Assembly (NCBI GenBank): GCA_016219275.1
Contig: JACRBM010000086.1
Coordinates: 1 to 64,000 of the forward strand
DNA length: 64,000 nt
Direction of reading: 5' to 3'
DNA from: Chloroflexota bacterium
GTDB taxonomy: Bacteria; Chloroflexota; Anaerolineae; UBA4142
Shown here: positions 8,333 to 16,667 of the stretch, piece by piece
Position numbering within the stretch: position 1 is the stretch's first letter
How the letters are laid out: each line of letters opens with the position of its first letter
The notes under the pieces: model-generated
Seen by the model: the letters and a program-made list of their open reading frames with translations, nothing else
Told to the model about the DNA's origin: nothing
Database searches by the model: none
Made by a program: the position numbers and the translations under genes

Positions 8333-8384
8333 CCGCCGACAGTAGACCGCTGACCGCCGCGATTTTTACCGTGGTGGTCGGCGG
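8333..8384. repeat. ACCGCCGAC hairpin repeat
   Basis: ccgccgac at 8333-8340 is inverted by gtcggcgg at 8377-8384, with gaccgc and gcggtc words between and after. The same family occupies 11269-11333. It follows the pepF stop directly and could act as a transcript 3' hairpin, though no T-run follows. Confidence 0.55.
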
Positions 8385-8414
8385 ACAGTAAACCGCGGTC
8401 GAAAAAGGATCTCG

Positions 8415-9926
8415 ATGGCAGAAAACATTTTTCCATTTTCACTGAACGAATTGCGTTCGCATCTCACGACGATTTATCCGGATTCATTTGTCGTGCAGAG
8501 CGACGCGGCATTTTGGTTGCATCAAGCGCGCATGGGACGCCAGGTCGCGGTGCTCACGCGCCCCGACAATCCGGTGCTCGATGCGTTTCACGGCGAGCGG
8601 CATGCGTTTCGCTCGGGCTATGTGCTCAAGTTGTGTCCGACCGATCACGCGAACGCGCACGCGTTGCGCGAGACGTTGCCCTGGCTCAAACCGACGCTCC
8701 TGGGTTTGGTCACCTCGGCGGGCATGGGCGACCGACTCGGACTCGCGACGCCGGGGCACGTACGCGCGGTGCGCGCGACCGGCGACAAGATCGCGCCGAT
8801 CTTTTCGCAGCAGTCCATTCGCGAAATGGAACGCACCGGTCGGTCGCCGAACGATGTGATGAGCGACGCGACCTGGGGTGCGTTCCAAGCCGGGTGGAAC
8901 GGCAAACTCGGCGCGGACGCCGATCACCTCAAGACGCCGGAGAACATTGACATTTGCGTTGCCGCCGGTTTTTCGTTTTTCACGATTGATCCTGGCGCGC
9001 ACGTGGACAGCGCGGCGGATAAGGATTCCGCGGCGACGATCCAAGAAAAAGTCGCAGCTCTGCCGTGGATCGAACTCGAGAGCACCGCGGCGGATTTGGA
9101 AAAGCATTACGTTGGTCAAACCATCGAGCTGGAAAACCGCGCGCTCAAACTCGAAAAAGGCGCGATCCTGCGCGCGGCGGCAAAGTACGGTCATGCCATC
9201 GCGCACGTCGTCAAAATGTATCGCTATCTCGTCGCGCAAGAGGTGGCGTTCGAGTTGGAAGTGTCGGTGGACGAAACGGATACGCCGACCACGCACACCG
9301 AGCACATCTTTTTCGCGAGCGAGTTGAATCGTCTCGGCGTCGAGTGGGTGAGTCTCGCGCCGCGCTATATTGGGCGTTTTGAAAAGGGCTCGGATTACAT
9401 CGGCGATCTGAAAGAGTTCGAGAAGGATTTCGCGGTGCACGCGGAAATCGCGCGCGCGCTCGGTCCGTACAAATTGAGTTTGCATTCGGGGTCGGACAAG
9501 TTCAGCGTGTACGGCATCGCCGCGCAACACACGCGCGGGATGGTGCATCTTAAAACGGCGGGGACGAGTTACCTCGAAGCGTTGCGGACGATTGCCGCGC
9601 TGGATACGGCGTTCTTCCGTTCGATCTATGTGTTCGGGCGCGAGCGGTACGAAAACGATCGCGTGAGCTATCACGTCTCGGCGCAATTGAGTAGAGCGCC
9701 GTTGCCGGGCGATGTGAGCGATGCTGAGCTCGCGTCACTGCTCGACCAATTCGACGCGCGCGAGATTTTCCACGTCACGTTCGGCTCCGTGCTCCGCACG
9801 CGCGATGCCCAGGGCAAGTTGATGTTCTACGACAAGCTGATGGCGCTGTTGCGCGCGAATCCCAACGCGTACGCGGCGAATCTCGAAAAACATTTTGTGC
9901 GGCACTTGAAACCGTTTGTCCAGTAA
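8415..9926 (+). CDS. uxaE: Tagaturonate/fructuronate epimerase
   Basis: A 503-residue protein of the tagaturonate epimerase family; UxaE interconverts D-tagaturonate and D-fructuronate, letting galacturonate from pectin enter the same route as glucuronate. Family hallmarks seen include DHANAHALRETLPWLKP near residue 76, the TSAGMGDRLG stretch, SLAPRYIGRFEKG in the middle, LHSGSDKFSVYG and TAGTSYLEAL, with His and Asp residues placed for a metal site. The length agrees with the family. AAAAGGATCTCG precedes ATG 8415. Its partner in the pathway, glucuronate isomerase, lies 1.4 kb downstream on the opposite strand together with a carbohydrate esterase, supporting a hexuronate role. Regulators of the pathway are not in view. 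Confidence 0.88.
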   Translation: MAENIFPFSLNELRSHLTTIYPDSFVVQSDAAFWLHQARMGRQVAVLTRPDNPVLDAFHGERHAFRSGYVLKLCPTDHANAHALRETLPWLKPTLLGLVTSAGMGDRLGLATPGHVRAVRATGDKIAPIFSQQSIREMERTGRSPNDVMSDATWGAFQAGWNGKLGADADHLKTPENIDICVAAGFSFFTIDPGAHVDSAADKDSAATIQEKVAALPWIELESTAADLEKHYVGQTIELENRALKLEKGAILRAAAKYGHAIAHVVKMYRYLVAQEVAFELEVSVDETDTPTTHTEHIFFASELNRLGVEWVSLAPRYIGRFEKGSDYIGDLKEFEKDFAVHAEIARALGPYKLSLHSGSDKFSVYGIAAQHTRGMVHLKTAGTSYLEALRTIAALDTAFFRSIYVFGRERYENDRVSYHVSAQLSRAPLPGDVSDAELASLLDQFDAREIFHVTFGSVLRTRDAQGKLMFYDKLMALLRANPNAYAANLEKHFVRHLKPFVQ

Positions 9927-9948
9927 ATTTCGACGAGGGACAAAAAAC

Positions 9949-9981
9949 AAAGGACGGATGATGGGTGGTCATCCGTCCTTT
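9949..9981. terminator. Bidirectional rho-independent terminator
   Basis: A perfect 13-bp stem (aaaggacggatga at 9949-9961 with tcatccgtccttt at 9969-9981) and a 7-nt loop, with A-run on one side and T-run on the other. It separates the convergent uxaE and higA genes and would stop transcripts from both sides. Confidence 0.85.
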
Positions 9982-10000
9982 TCGTTGCGTGGCAAAGTGA

Positions 10001-10399
10001 TTAGAGAAATACGGCGGGCGAGAGGTGAAATCGTTTTGCCAGAGCGCGAATTTGTCGAACGTTCAAATCGCGCTTGCCGTTTAGCACCTCGGACACAACA
10101 CCTTGCGAGCCGATTTCCGGAAAATCCATTTGGGTCAAGCCGTGTTCTTCGATCAAGTAGCGCAGCACATCAATGCCGGATGCTTTAGGCATGGCTTGAT
10201 GTTCATCTTCGTATGCCGAAATTAGGGTGCCCAAGGTGTCCAACAATCCATACAAGGGATGGCGCGTATTGGCGCCAACCTGGTCAAGCAATTGATTGAG
10301 CCGTTTGACCGCCGAATCGTACTCGCGTTCATTACGGATGGTGAGCAAAGGACGAATATTTGTCCAATGTCCCTGAACTTCTTTTGTAAAAATGGTCAT
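10001..10399 (-). CDS. higA: HigA-type antitoxin, XRE-family DNA-binding protein
   Basis: A 132-residue antitoxin with an N-terminal helical region (residues 1-70) and a C-terminal helix-turn-helix: VLRYLIEEHGLTQMDFP, then SQGVVSEVLNGKRDLN, typical of HigA/XRE proteins where the recognition helix follows GS.G.VSE. It overlaps the toxin gene by 4 nt (ATGA), so the two are translationally coupled, with toxin first as usual for higBA. By family analogy it neutralises the toxin and represses the shared promoter at 10687-10715. The tail PAVFL is the usual ending of this subfamily. Confidence 0.9.
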   Translation of the reverse strand: MTIFTKEVQGHWTNIRPLLTIRNEREYDSAVKRLNQLLDQVGANTRHPLYGLLDTLGTLISAYEDEHQAMPKASGIDVLRYLIEEHGLTQMDFPEIGSQGVVSEVLNGKRDLNVRQIRALAKRFHLSPAVFL

Positions 10400-10680
10400 T
10401 TCCAGCCCTCCCGCGTGTACTCTTGGTGTGTGAGCACATGACGAACGTACACTCTGCCTCGATTAAAATGGATTGAAGCAATCAGCCGATATTTGTTGCC
10501 GCCGATGTTGAAGACGACCCAATCTTCTACTTGATCGGCAGACGGAAACACCGCGCGTAGTTCAATGAGATTGCGCGGGCTACAATGTTCGATGATCTTG
10601 AACCAACGGGCGAGAGCGTTCTTGCTGTCAGGATGCCGTTCCGAGAACTGGCGCAATGCTTTACGCGAGATGATTCGCAT
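10396..10680 (-). CDS. higB: HigB-type toxin, mRNA interferase
   Basis: A 94-residue RelE-fold toxin of the HigB family (the MRIISRKALRQFSERHPD...AL opening, central LRAVFPSADQVEDWVVFNIGGNKYRLI split across strands, and C-terminal RVYVRHVLTHQEY). Members cleave mRNA on the ribosome; conserved basic and His residues near the C-terminus (H in VRHVLTHQEY) are in place. ATG 10680 has no Shine-Dalgarno and lies about 6 nt after the -10 box of the promoter at 10687-10715, so the mRNA is probably leaderless. It overlaps higA by 4 nt. Function is by family, not shown. Confidence 0.9.
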   Translation of the reverse strand: MRIISRKALRQFSERHPDSKNALARWFKIIEHCSPRNLIELRAVFPSADQVEDWVVFNIGGNKYRLIASIHFNRGRVYVRHVLTHQEYTREGWK

Positions 10681-10686
10681 GACTTT

Positions 10687-10715
10687 ATTCTATCGCAATT
10701 TGAGATATAGTGCAA
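10687..10715 (-). promoter_or_regulatory. Promoter of higBA
   Basis: Reading the minus strand, a TTGCAC -35 box (10715-10710) is followed by a 17-nt spacer and a TAGAAT -10 box (10692-10687). Expected transcription start is at or beside the higB ATG (10680), giving a leaderless transcript. The spacer also holds a short inverted tatat/atata core where HigA could bind. Confidence 0.65.
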
Positions 10716-10726
10716 CAGCCGAATTG

Positions 10727-11248
10727 CTACGCCGGACGATCAAAGAAAATACTCTTGCCGGTCGCGGCAAGCGGAATGCCCATCACGAAATCCGCGTCAA
10801 TCAAACCCATCGCGCGTGCGACGACACCCGCGCGATACATGATGCGATTGTCCACGTTTAACATGCTCGCGGTCTTGGCGGCGGAGCCGAGCGCGATGCC
10901 CATGTCGAGTAGACGGAACGCGCACTGCGGTCCGCGAAATTCGCCCTCGACGCTGTTGATGAGCAACTCGGAGCACGATTCTTTGCCGCACGCGCTGCAA
11001 TTCAGGTTGAGCGATTGCGCGCTCTTGAGTCCGATCAGCACGAGTGCTTCAGACGCGGCGACGTTGCTCGCGTCGCGGTCGAAATTCTTTTTACCGGTAT
11101 GTGCGCCGAACTTGACCATTTCGTCCGCGAGTGTTTTTAGAATGTCGCCTTCGAGCACGCGCGTGACGATGTAATCTTGCCCAGCAGATTTTGGCGCGGT
11201 ACGCGCCGCGATTTCCATTAGATCGGTTACAGTGTGTAGACTGTTCAT
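10727..11248 (-). CDS. DUF2148 ferredoxin-domain protein
   Basis: A 173-residue member of DUF2148, proteins with an iron-sulfur-type Cys cluster. The signature is visible: LNCSACGKESC near residues 88-98, then FRGPQCAFRLLDMGIALGSA, where a fourth Cys precedes the conserved DMGIALGSA. The N-terminal helix (MEIAARTAPKSAG) is typical. ATG 11248 has AAGGAAT upstream; the frame is open further to 11335 but only through repeat DNA. It follows uxaC on the same strand, 89 nt away, so it may share its transcript. The role is unknown; Cys spacing suggests Fe-S binding and a redox function. It ends in FFDRPA only 46 nt from the higB start. Confidence 0.85.
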   Translation of the reverse strand: MNSLHTVTDLMEIAARTAPKSAGQDYIVTRVLEGDILKTLADEMVKFGAHTGKKNFDRDASNVAASEALVLIGLKSAQSLNLNCSACGKESCSELLINSVEGEFRGPQCAFRLLDMGIALGSAAKTASMLNVDNRIMYRAGVVARAMGLIDADFVMGIPLAATGKSIFFDRPA

Positions 11249-11268
11249 TGGAATATTCCTTGTGGATA

Positions 11269-11333
11269 GACCGCCGACCACCGACGGCTGACCGCTTGTG
11301 ATTGCGGCGGTCGGCGGTCGGTCGTCGGCGGTC
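11269..11333. repeat. ACCGCCGACC hairpin repeat
   Basis: gaccgccgaccaccgacgg at 11269 onward is inverted by gtcggtcgtcggcggtc ending at 11333, with internal gaccgc and gcggtc words. It is the second copy of the family at 8333-8384 and fills the spacer between uxaC and the DUF2148 gene. Confidence 0.6.
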
Positions 11334-11336
11334 ATT

Positions 11337-12755
11337 CTATAGTTTGTATGCTTTCTGCGCTAGTCCGTACGCCATCTCACGCGCCATCGCCTCGGCTTCT
11401 TCCACGTCCACGATACCGCGCACGACCAAGCCGGCGAGCCAGTTGCACGCGGCGCGCCGCCACACATCGTGCCGCGCGGGAATCGAACAGAACGCGCGGG
11501 TGTCGTCGTTGAACCCAGCCGTGTTGTACAGCCCGGCGGTCTCCGACATCAAATCGAAATAACGATTCATCCCATTGAGCGAATCGAAGAACCACCAGGG
11601 CGGACCCAGTTTCAACGCGGGATAATGTCCAGCGAGCGTCGCCATTTCGCGCGAGTACGTGGACTCGTCGAGGTTGAACAGAATCAAGGTGAGCCGCGGA
11701 TCCGTCCCGTACTTGTTCAGCAAAGGACGCAGGTTGCGCGTGAACTCGCTCGCGATGGGAATGTCTGCGCCCTTGTCGAGACCGAAGCGTGAAAAGATCA
11801 TTTCGTTGTGATTGCGGAACGAGCCGACGTGCAGTTGCATCGTCATGCCGTCTTCGATGCTCATGCGCGCCATTTCCATCAGCATGTGCCCGGTGAAGCG
11901 CATCGCGTCGTCGGCGTCGGCTTGACGCAACAAGGCGCGTTGGAAGATCGCATCCGCTTCTTGCGGCGCGAGTTCGTTGGTGTATGCGCCGAGCGCGGCG
12001 TGATCGGTCGCGGTCGCGCCCATTTGCTTGAAGAAGGCGCGGCGGTTTTCAAGCGCGGTAATTAGTGAATGGTAATTGGTTATAGTGATACCCGTGATTT
12101 GGCTCAACGCCTCAAGATTGGTTTTCCAATTCGGCGCGTCGAGATTCACGACCGCGTCGGGGCGAAAGGTCGGGACGATGCGTCCGTGCCAGCCCGATTC
12201 GCGCAACGCGCGATGATGCTCGAGCGTGTCCGTTGCCGCGTCGGTCGTCGCGAGCGTCTCGATGTTGAATCGCGCGAACAAATGCCGTGGGCGAAAGCCG
12301 GGCAAGGCGAGTTTCTCGGCGACTTGATCGTAAATCACCTGCGCGGTTTCGCCGTTCAGTTTTTGTTCGACGCCGAACACGACGCGCAATTCATAGTTCA
12401 GCCAGATGCCGGTCGGTGTGCCGCGGAATAAATAGAAATTTTCCGCGAATAATTGCCAGATTTTGCGATGATCGCTTTCGACCGGCGTGCCATCGCGCGT
12501 GGGCACACCCAGGTTTTCGAGCGCGACGCCCTGTGAATAGAGCATTCGAAAAACATAGTGATCGGGGATGATGAATAAATCCGCCGGCGAACCGAACGAA
12601 TAATTCGGATCGGAAAAGACGCGCGGATCAACGTGACCGTGTGGACAAATCAGCGGCAAATCCTTGACTTGATTGTGTAAATGAATTGCCGTTTCTTTTT
12701 GTTCGGGATCGGGACCAAAGTAGCGATCATCGGGAAGAGAGATCGTATTGGACAT
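11337..12755 (-). CDS. uxaC: Glucuronate (uronate) isomerase
   Basis: A 472-residue uronate isomerase of the amidohydrolase superfamily, which converts glucuronate to fructuronate and galacturonate to tagaturonate. The metal site opening CPHGHVDPR is at residues 38-46, ADLFIIPDHYVFRMLYS and IWQLFAENFYLFRGTP follow, and the middle contains TTDAATDTLEHH and FRPDAV. The C-terminal SIPARHDVWRRAACNWLAG is also characteristic. AAGGAG lies upstream of ATG 12755. Oddity: near residues 224-232 the coding DNA (12058-12085) is the spacer word aattaccattcactaattacc, although length relative to the family seems kept. It works with uxaE (8415) and may be cotranscribed with the CE7 esterase upstream and the DUF2148 gene downstream. 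Confidence 0.92.
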   Translation of the reverse strand: MSNTISLPDDRYFGPDPEQKETAIHLHNQVKDLPLICPHGHVDPRVFSDPNYSFGSPADLFIIPDHYVFRMLYSQGVALENLGVPTRDGTPVESDHRKIWQLFAENFYLFRGTPTGIWLNYELRVVFGVEQKLNGETAQVIYDQVAEKLALPGFRPRHLFARFNIETLATTDAATDTLEHHRALRESGWHGRIVPTFRPDAVVNLDAPNWKTNLEALSQITGITITNYHSLITALENRRAFFKQMGATATDHAALGAYTNELAPQEADAIFQRALLRQADADDAMRFTGHMLMEMARMSIEDGMTMQLHVGSFRNHNEMIFSRFGLDKGADIPIASEFTRNLRPLLNKYGTDPRLTLILFNLDESTYSREMATLAGHYPALKLGPPWWFFDSLNGMNRYFDLMSETAGLYNTAGFNDDTRAFCSIPARHDVWRRAACNWLAGLVVRGIVDVEEAEAMAREMAYGLAQKAYKL

Positions 12756-12773
12756 GATGACTCCTTGAATATA

Positions 12774-12817
12774 CCTCTCCCTAACCCTCCCCTTGCCAAG
12801 GGGAGGGGAGGGTGGGG
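12774..12817. repeat. CCCTCCCC/GGGGAGGG hairpin repeat, copy 2
   Basis: cctctccctaaccctcccct pairs with aggggaggggagggtgggg across a 5-nt loop. Copies at 1721-1763 and 32456-32494 share the order of the two arms. This copy lies between the stop of the CE7 esterase gene and the ribosome-binding site of uxaC. Confidence 0.65.
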
Positions 12818-13792
12818 TTACGCATTCCACGCCTCGCGCAAAAAGCGCAGTCGTTCCAAGACCTGGTATGCTCCGCCCCCATCGTGTTGATTGAACTCGT
12901 ACACGCGAATTTGTTTCGCGCCGACGTAGTGATTGTACGCGGCGTACACGGTCGAGGGCGGGCAGATGTCATCGCGCAAGCCGACGCTGAACAACGCCGG
13001 CGCGGTCGCGCGCGCGGCAAAGTTCACTCCGTCGAAGTACGCGAGCGTGTGAAAAACGGTTTCAGTTTTGTCGCGATGCGTTTTGCAAAAGTTGACGATC
13101 TCGCTGTACGGCGCGGTGTCAATCAATTTGGTCGCGCGACGATAGTGACAGAGGAACGGCACATCGGGCATCACGATTTGCACGGTCGGTTCGAGCGCGC
13201 CCATCGCGAGCGTGATGCCGCCGCCTTGACTCGTGCCGGTGACCGCGATGCGCGTTGCGTCCACCGCGGGATGACTGCGCGCGGCTTCAATCGCGCGCAC
13301 GGCGTCGCTGAACACGCGGCGATAATAGTACGTGTTCGGATTGAGCACGCCGCGCGTCATGAACCCAGGAAATTGCGGATTGCTGCCGTCCGCTTCGAGA
13401 TCAGGCGTGTCGCCGTTGAGCCAGCCGCTCCCTTGCCCGCGTGTATCCATCACGAAATGCGCGTACCCCGCGCTCGCGTAGACGAGCCACTGAGTTGGAA
13501 AACCGCGTCCGCCGCCGTAGCCGAGGTACTCGACGACGCACGGTAACGCGCCTTTACGTTCGCGCGGCAAAAGTAGCCAGCCCTTGATCGGTTGACCGGC
13601 GTACCCATTGAAGGTCACATCGAACGACTCGATTGCGCGCAGACCAAAATCGGCGGGCACAAAACGCGCGTCGAGCGGATGCGCGCGCGATTCCGCGAGC
13701 GTCGTTTGCCAGAACGCGTCGAAATCATTCGGCTCGACGCGCGGCGGTTTGTAAATTTGTAATTCTTCTAGCGCGAGATCAAAATATGCCAT
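12818..13792 (-). CDS. CE7 acetyl xylan esterase/cephalosporin deacetylase family protein
   Basis: A 324-residue alpha/beta hydrolase of the AXE1 (CE7) family, which removes acetyl groups from xylo-oligosaccharides. It shows the N-terminal [17 protein letters not shown] typical of the family, the RGQGSGW segment near residue 115, the nucleophile Ser in GTSQGGG (about residue 187), an Asp in [16 protein letters not shown] and the catalytic His in EFNQHDGGG near the C-terminus. There is no signal peptide, so it acts on imported oligomers in the cytoplasm. AAGGAGCAA precedes ATG 13792. It is upstream of and co-directional with uxaC, 62 nt apart across a repeat hairpin, forming a plant cell wall sugar set. 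Confidence 0.92.
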   Translation of the reverse strand: MAYFDLALEELQIYKPPRVEPNDFDAFWQTTLAESRAHPLDARFVPADFGLRAIESFDVTFNGYAGQPIKGWLLLPRERKGALPCVVEYLGYGGGRGFPTQWLVYASAGYAHFVMDTRGQGSGWLNGDTPDLEADGSNPQFPGFMTRGVLNPNTYYYRRVFSDAVRAIEAARSHPAVDATRIAVTGTSQGGGITLAMGALEPTVQIVMPDVPFLCHYRRATKLIDTAPYSEIVNFCKTHRDKTETVFHTLAYFDGVNFAARATAPALFSVGLRDDICPPSTVYAAYNHYVGAKQIRVYEFNQHDGGGAYQVLERLRFLREAWNA

Positions 13793-13877
13793 CGGGGATT
13801 GCTCCTTGTGAATTGAGCGCATTATAAGCGATTGCGGAGGAAACGCAAGAATTTTATTTGACTTGTCGTTGAATCAG

Positions 13878-13904
13878 TTGACAGATGTGAGATTCGGGTA
13901 TAAT
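13878..13904 (+). promoter_or_regulatory. Promoter of the Att-like export operon
   Basis: A TTGACA -35 box (13878-13883) and TATAAT -10 box (13899-13904) with a short 15-nt spacer. The remainder of the 206-nt spacer up to ATG 13999 holds the repetitive words ggattgcggatggcgaatgg and acgcaatacttgatacgcat and nothing else recognisable. Confidence 0.5.
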
Positions 13905-13998
13905 CAGTATTCCGGATTGCGGATGGCGAATGGCGGATGGCATCACGCAAAACGCAATACTTGATACGCATTTTGTATTTTTCAACGCGGAGTCTTGA

Positions 13999-14703
13999 AT
14001 GACATCATTGCATCACATTCGATTCGAAAACGTGAGCAAGGAATTTCAGGAAGGCGAGAAACGCCGCGCGGTGTTGTGCGATTTGAACGCGCACATCGCG
14101 CGCGGCGAATTTGTCGCGATGGTTGGACGTAGCGGTAGCGGCAAGAGTACGCTGTTGAATTTGCTTGCCGGGTTGGATGTGCCAACAGCCGGCGATATTT
14201 GGATCGGCGACGCGCGCATCAGCGCGCTGGACGACCGTGCGCGTACGCTGTTTCGCCGCGATCACATCGGCTTTGTGTTTCAATTTTTCAATTTGATTCC
14301 GACGCTGCGCGTGCGCGAAAATGTGTTGCTGACCGCCGAGTTGAACGGATGGAAAGAAAAAGAAGCTCTCACGCGCGCGAACGAATTACTCGATGCGGTC
14401 GGTTTGCTCGACCGCGCCCAGGTTTTTCCGGACAAACTCTCCGGCGGCGAGCAACAACGCGTTGCGATTGCGCGCGCCCTGTGTGCCGATCCCGCGCTGA
14501 TTCTCGCCGATGAGCCGACCGGCAATCTCGATGCGGACACCGGCGTCAAGGTTCTGGATTTGTTGACGCGGCTCGCGCGTGAGCACAGCAAAACATTGGT
14601 GATGGTGACGCACTCGCTTGATGTCGCCGCGCGCGCGGATCGCGTGCTGCGGCTCGATCATGGGCGATTGGTTGAAGAGAGGAATGGCAAACACGCAGTA
14701 TGA
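13999..14703 (+). CDS. ABC transporter ATP-binding protein, LolD/MacB type
   Basis: A 234-residue cytoplasmic ATPase. Walker A is GRSGSGKST (about 43-51), the Q-loop [15 protein letters not shown], signature [15 protein letters not shown], Walker [13 protein letters not shown] and H-loop VMVTHS. The LIPTL and ADEPTGNLD forms are typical of ATPases pairing with FtsX-type permeases, which use ATP to drive periplasmic or extracytoplasmic movements. Its likely partner is the FtsX-family permease at 16668, with the AttH-like lipocalin at 20204 as the substrate-side component. The gene overlaps the next by 4 nt (ATGA). Confidence 0.93.
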   Translation: MTSLHHIRFENVSKEFQEGEKRRAVLCDLNAHIARGEFVAMVGRSGSGKSTLLNLLAGLDVPTAGDIWIGDARISALDDRARTLFRRDHIGFVFQFFNLIPTLRVRENVLLTAELNGWKEKEALTRANELLDAVGLLDRAQVFPDKLSGGEQQRVAIARALCADPALILADEPTGNLDADTGVKVLDLLTRLAREHSKTLVMVTHSLDVAARADRVLRLDHGRLVEERNGKHAV

Positions 14704-16556
14704 GTGAATCACTTGGACTGACAAATCGTTGGACGCGCTGGCTCAACGAGCACCGCGGCAACATCAAGGACGCGGCGATCAATGTGCGCCGCGCGTTCGG
14801 CTTGGTCTGGGAATCGCATCGTCCGTCCGCGCTCGCGATGCTAGGTTGCACGCTGGTTGGCGCGATGTTACCCGCGAGCCAGGCGTGGGTCGGCAAGTTG
14901 ATCGTGGACGCGGTCGTGGACGCGATCAACACTCGCGCCGGCGCAGAAGCCGGCTTGCAGGCAATCGCGCCGTTGCTCGCGGCGGAATTTGTCTTGGTCG
15001 TTTTGCAAGCGGTCAACGGTCAAGCGCGCACATTCGCGGAGCACGTTCTGCACTCGCGGATGAATCTCGCGATCAACACGCGCATCATTCGCAAGGCGCT
15101 CGAATTGGATTTGACGCATTTCGAGAATGCCGAGTACTATGACAAACTCCAAAACGCGCGCCGCGAAGCGGATTGGCGCGGACTGCAAATCGCGAACGGC
15201 AGTTTTTATCTCGTGCAAAGTGTTATTACGTTGCTGTCGTTCGGCGCATTGCTATTTCGTTTCAGTCCCTGGCTCGCGCTCATTCTTTTCATCGCGACGA
15301 TTCCCGCGTTCATCTTTCAGAGTCGCTATGCCGAACTGAGTTTCCGCGTATTGTCCTGGCGCGCGCCCGAAGCGCGGCAACTCAACTATCTCGAACATTT
15401 GTTGACCGATTACGACGCGGTCAAAGAAGTGAAACTGTTTGGCTTGGGTGAACCGTTGCTTGCGCGGTATGCAAAACTCTTTTGGAAATTTTTGAAGCAA
15501 GACCAAGCCATCGCGCAGGGGCGCAGTTTCGCGTCGGTTGGCTTCGGTTTGCTCGCGACGCTCTCGTACTATGGCGCGTACGCGTGGATCGTGTGGCGCG
15601 CGGTCAGCGGCGAAATCACGCTCGGCGATATGACGCTGTACCTGGGAATTTTTCGCAGTAGCCAAAGCACCTTCGAAGCGATTTTCTATGGACTGAGTGA
15701 ATTGTACGAGAACGGTTTGTTCATGAGCAACCTGTTCGCGTTTCTCGCGCTCACGCCGCAGATGACGATTGCGACACGTCCCGCGCGTGTGCCGCGCAAA
15801 ATTCAACAGGGCATCGAATTTCGCAACGTGGGATTTCAGTACGTCGGGCAAACGGGCTGGGCGTTGCGCAACGTCAACTTGAAGATTTGCCCGCGCGAAA
15901 AAATCGCGCTCGTTGGTCCGAACGGCGCGGGTAAGACGACGCTGATCAAATTGCTCACGCGCTTGTACGATCCGACCGAAGGCGCGATTTTGCTCGACGG
16001 TGTGGATTTGCGCGAGTACGATCTGCGCGAATTGCGCCAGCGTATCGGCGTGATCTTTCAAGATTTCGTGCGGTATCATTTGAGCGCGGCGGAGAATGTG
16101 GGCTTTGGGCAGATCGAAGATTTGGATGAACGACCGCGCATCGTGAGCGCGGCAGAGAAAAGCGGCGCGCATCCATTGATCGCCGCGCTGCCGGAGGGCT
16201 ATGAGACGATGCTGGGTCGCTGGTTCAACAAGGGACGCGATTTGTCCGGCGGCGAGTGGCAAAAGATCGCGCTCGCGCGCGCGTTCATGCGCGATTGCGA
16301 AATGCTCGTGCTCGACGAGCCGACCGCCGCGCTCGATGCGGAAAATGAGTTGAAGGTGTTCGAGCAATTTCGTGAACTCACGAGCGACAAGACTGCCGTG
16401 ATTATCAGTCACCGTTTTTCGACGGTGCGCATGGCGGATCGCATTTTTGTCGTCGAGCAAGGACACATTTCCGAACAAGGTTCCCATTCCGATCTGCTCG
16501 CGCGCGGCGGGACGTACGCGCGCTTGTTCAACTTGCAAGCGGAATCGTACAGGTAA
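14700..16556 (+). CDS. Fused ABC exporter (transmembrane plus nucleotide-binding domain)
   Basis: A 618-residue half-transporter. About 1-345 form a six-helix ABC type 1 exporter membrane domain, and 370-610 an ATPase domain with Walker [10 protein letters not shown], signature [15 protein letters not shown], Walker [13 protein letters not shown] and H-loop [13 protein letters not shown] at 14700 overlaps the stop of the preceding ATPase gene by 4 nt, so they are coupled, although an Att-like system does not normally contain such a protein. Two copies would make a working homodimer. Cargo unknown; the family includes lipid, peptide and multidrug exporters. Confidence 0.92.
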   Translation: MSESLGLTNRWTRWLNEHRGNIKDAAINVRRAFGLVWESHRPSALAMLGCTLVGAMLPASQAWVGKLIVDAVVDAINTRAGAEAGLQAIAPLLAAEFVLVVLQAVNGQARTFAEHVLHSRMNLAINTRIIRKALELDLTHFENAEYYDKLQNARREADWRGLQIANGSFYLVQSVITLLSFGALLFRFSPWLALILFIATIPAFIFQSRYAELSFRVLSWRAPEARQLNYLEHLLTDYDAVKEVKLFGLGEPLLARYAKLFWKFLKQDQAIAQGRSFASVGFGLLATLSYYGAYAWIVWRAVSGEITLGDMTLYLGIFRSSQSTFEAIFYGLSELYENGLFMSNLFAFLALTPQMTIATRPARVPRKIQQGIEFRNVGFQYVGQTGWALRNVNLKICPREKIALVGPNGAGKTTLIKLLTRLYDPTEGAILLDGVDLREYDLRELRQRIGVIFQDFVRYHLSAAENVGFGQIEDLDERPRIVSAAEKSGAHPLIAALPEGYETMLGRWFNKGRDLSGGEWQKIALARAFMRDCEMLVLDEPTAALDAENELKVFEQFRELTSDKTAVIISHRFSTVRMADRIFVVEQGHISEQGSHSDLLARGGTYARLFNLQAESYR

Positions 16557-16667
16557 ATCGTAATTGGTAAATGGTAATGGGATGAATTGTATGACGCACA
16601 CACAATACCGCGTAAACGCTCGCCTCCATTGCGCGGAGCAACTAGGCAACGATTCAACTAACCAACG

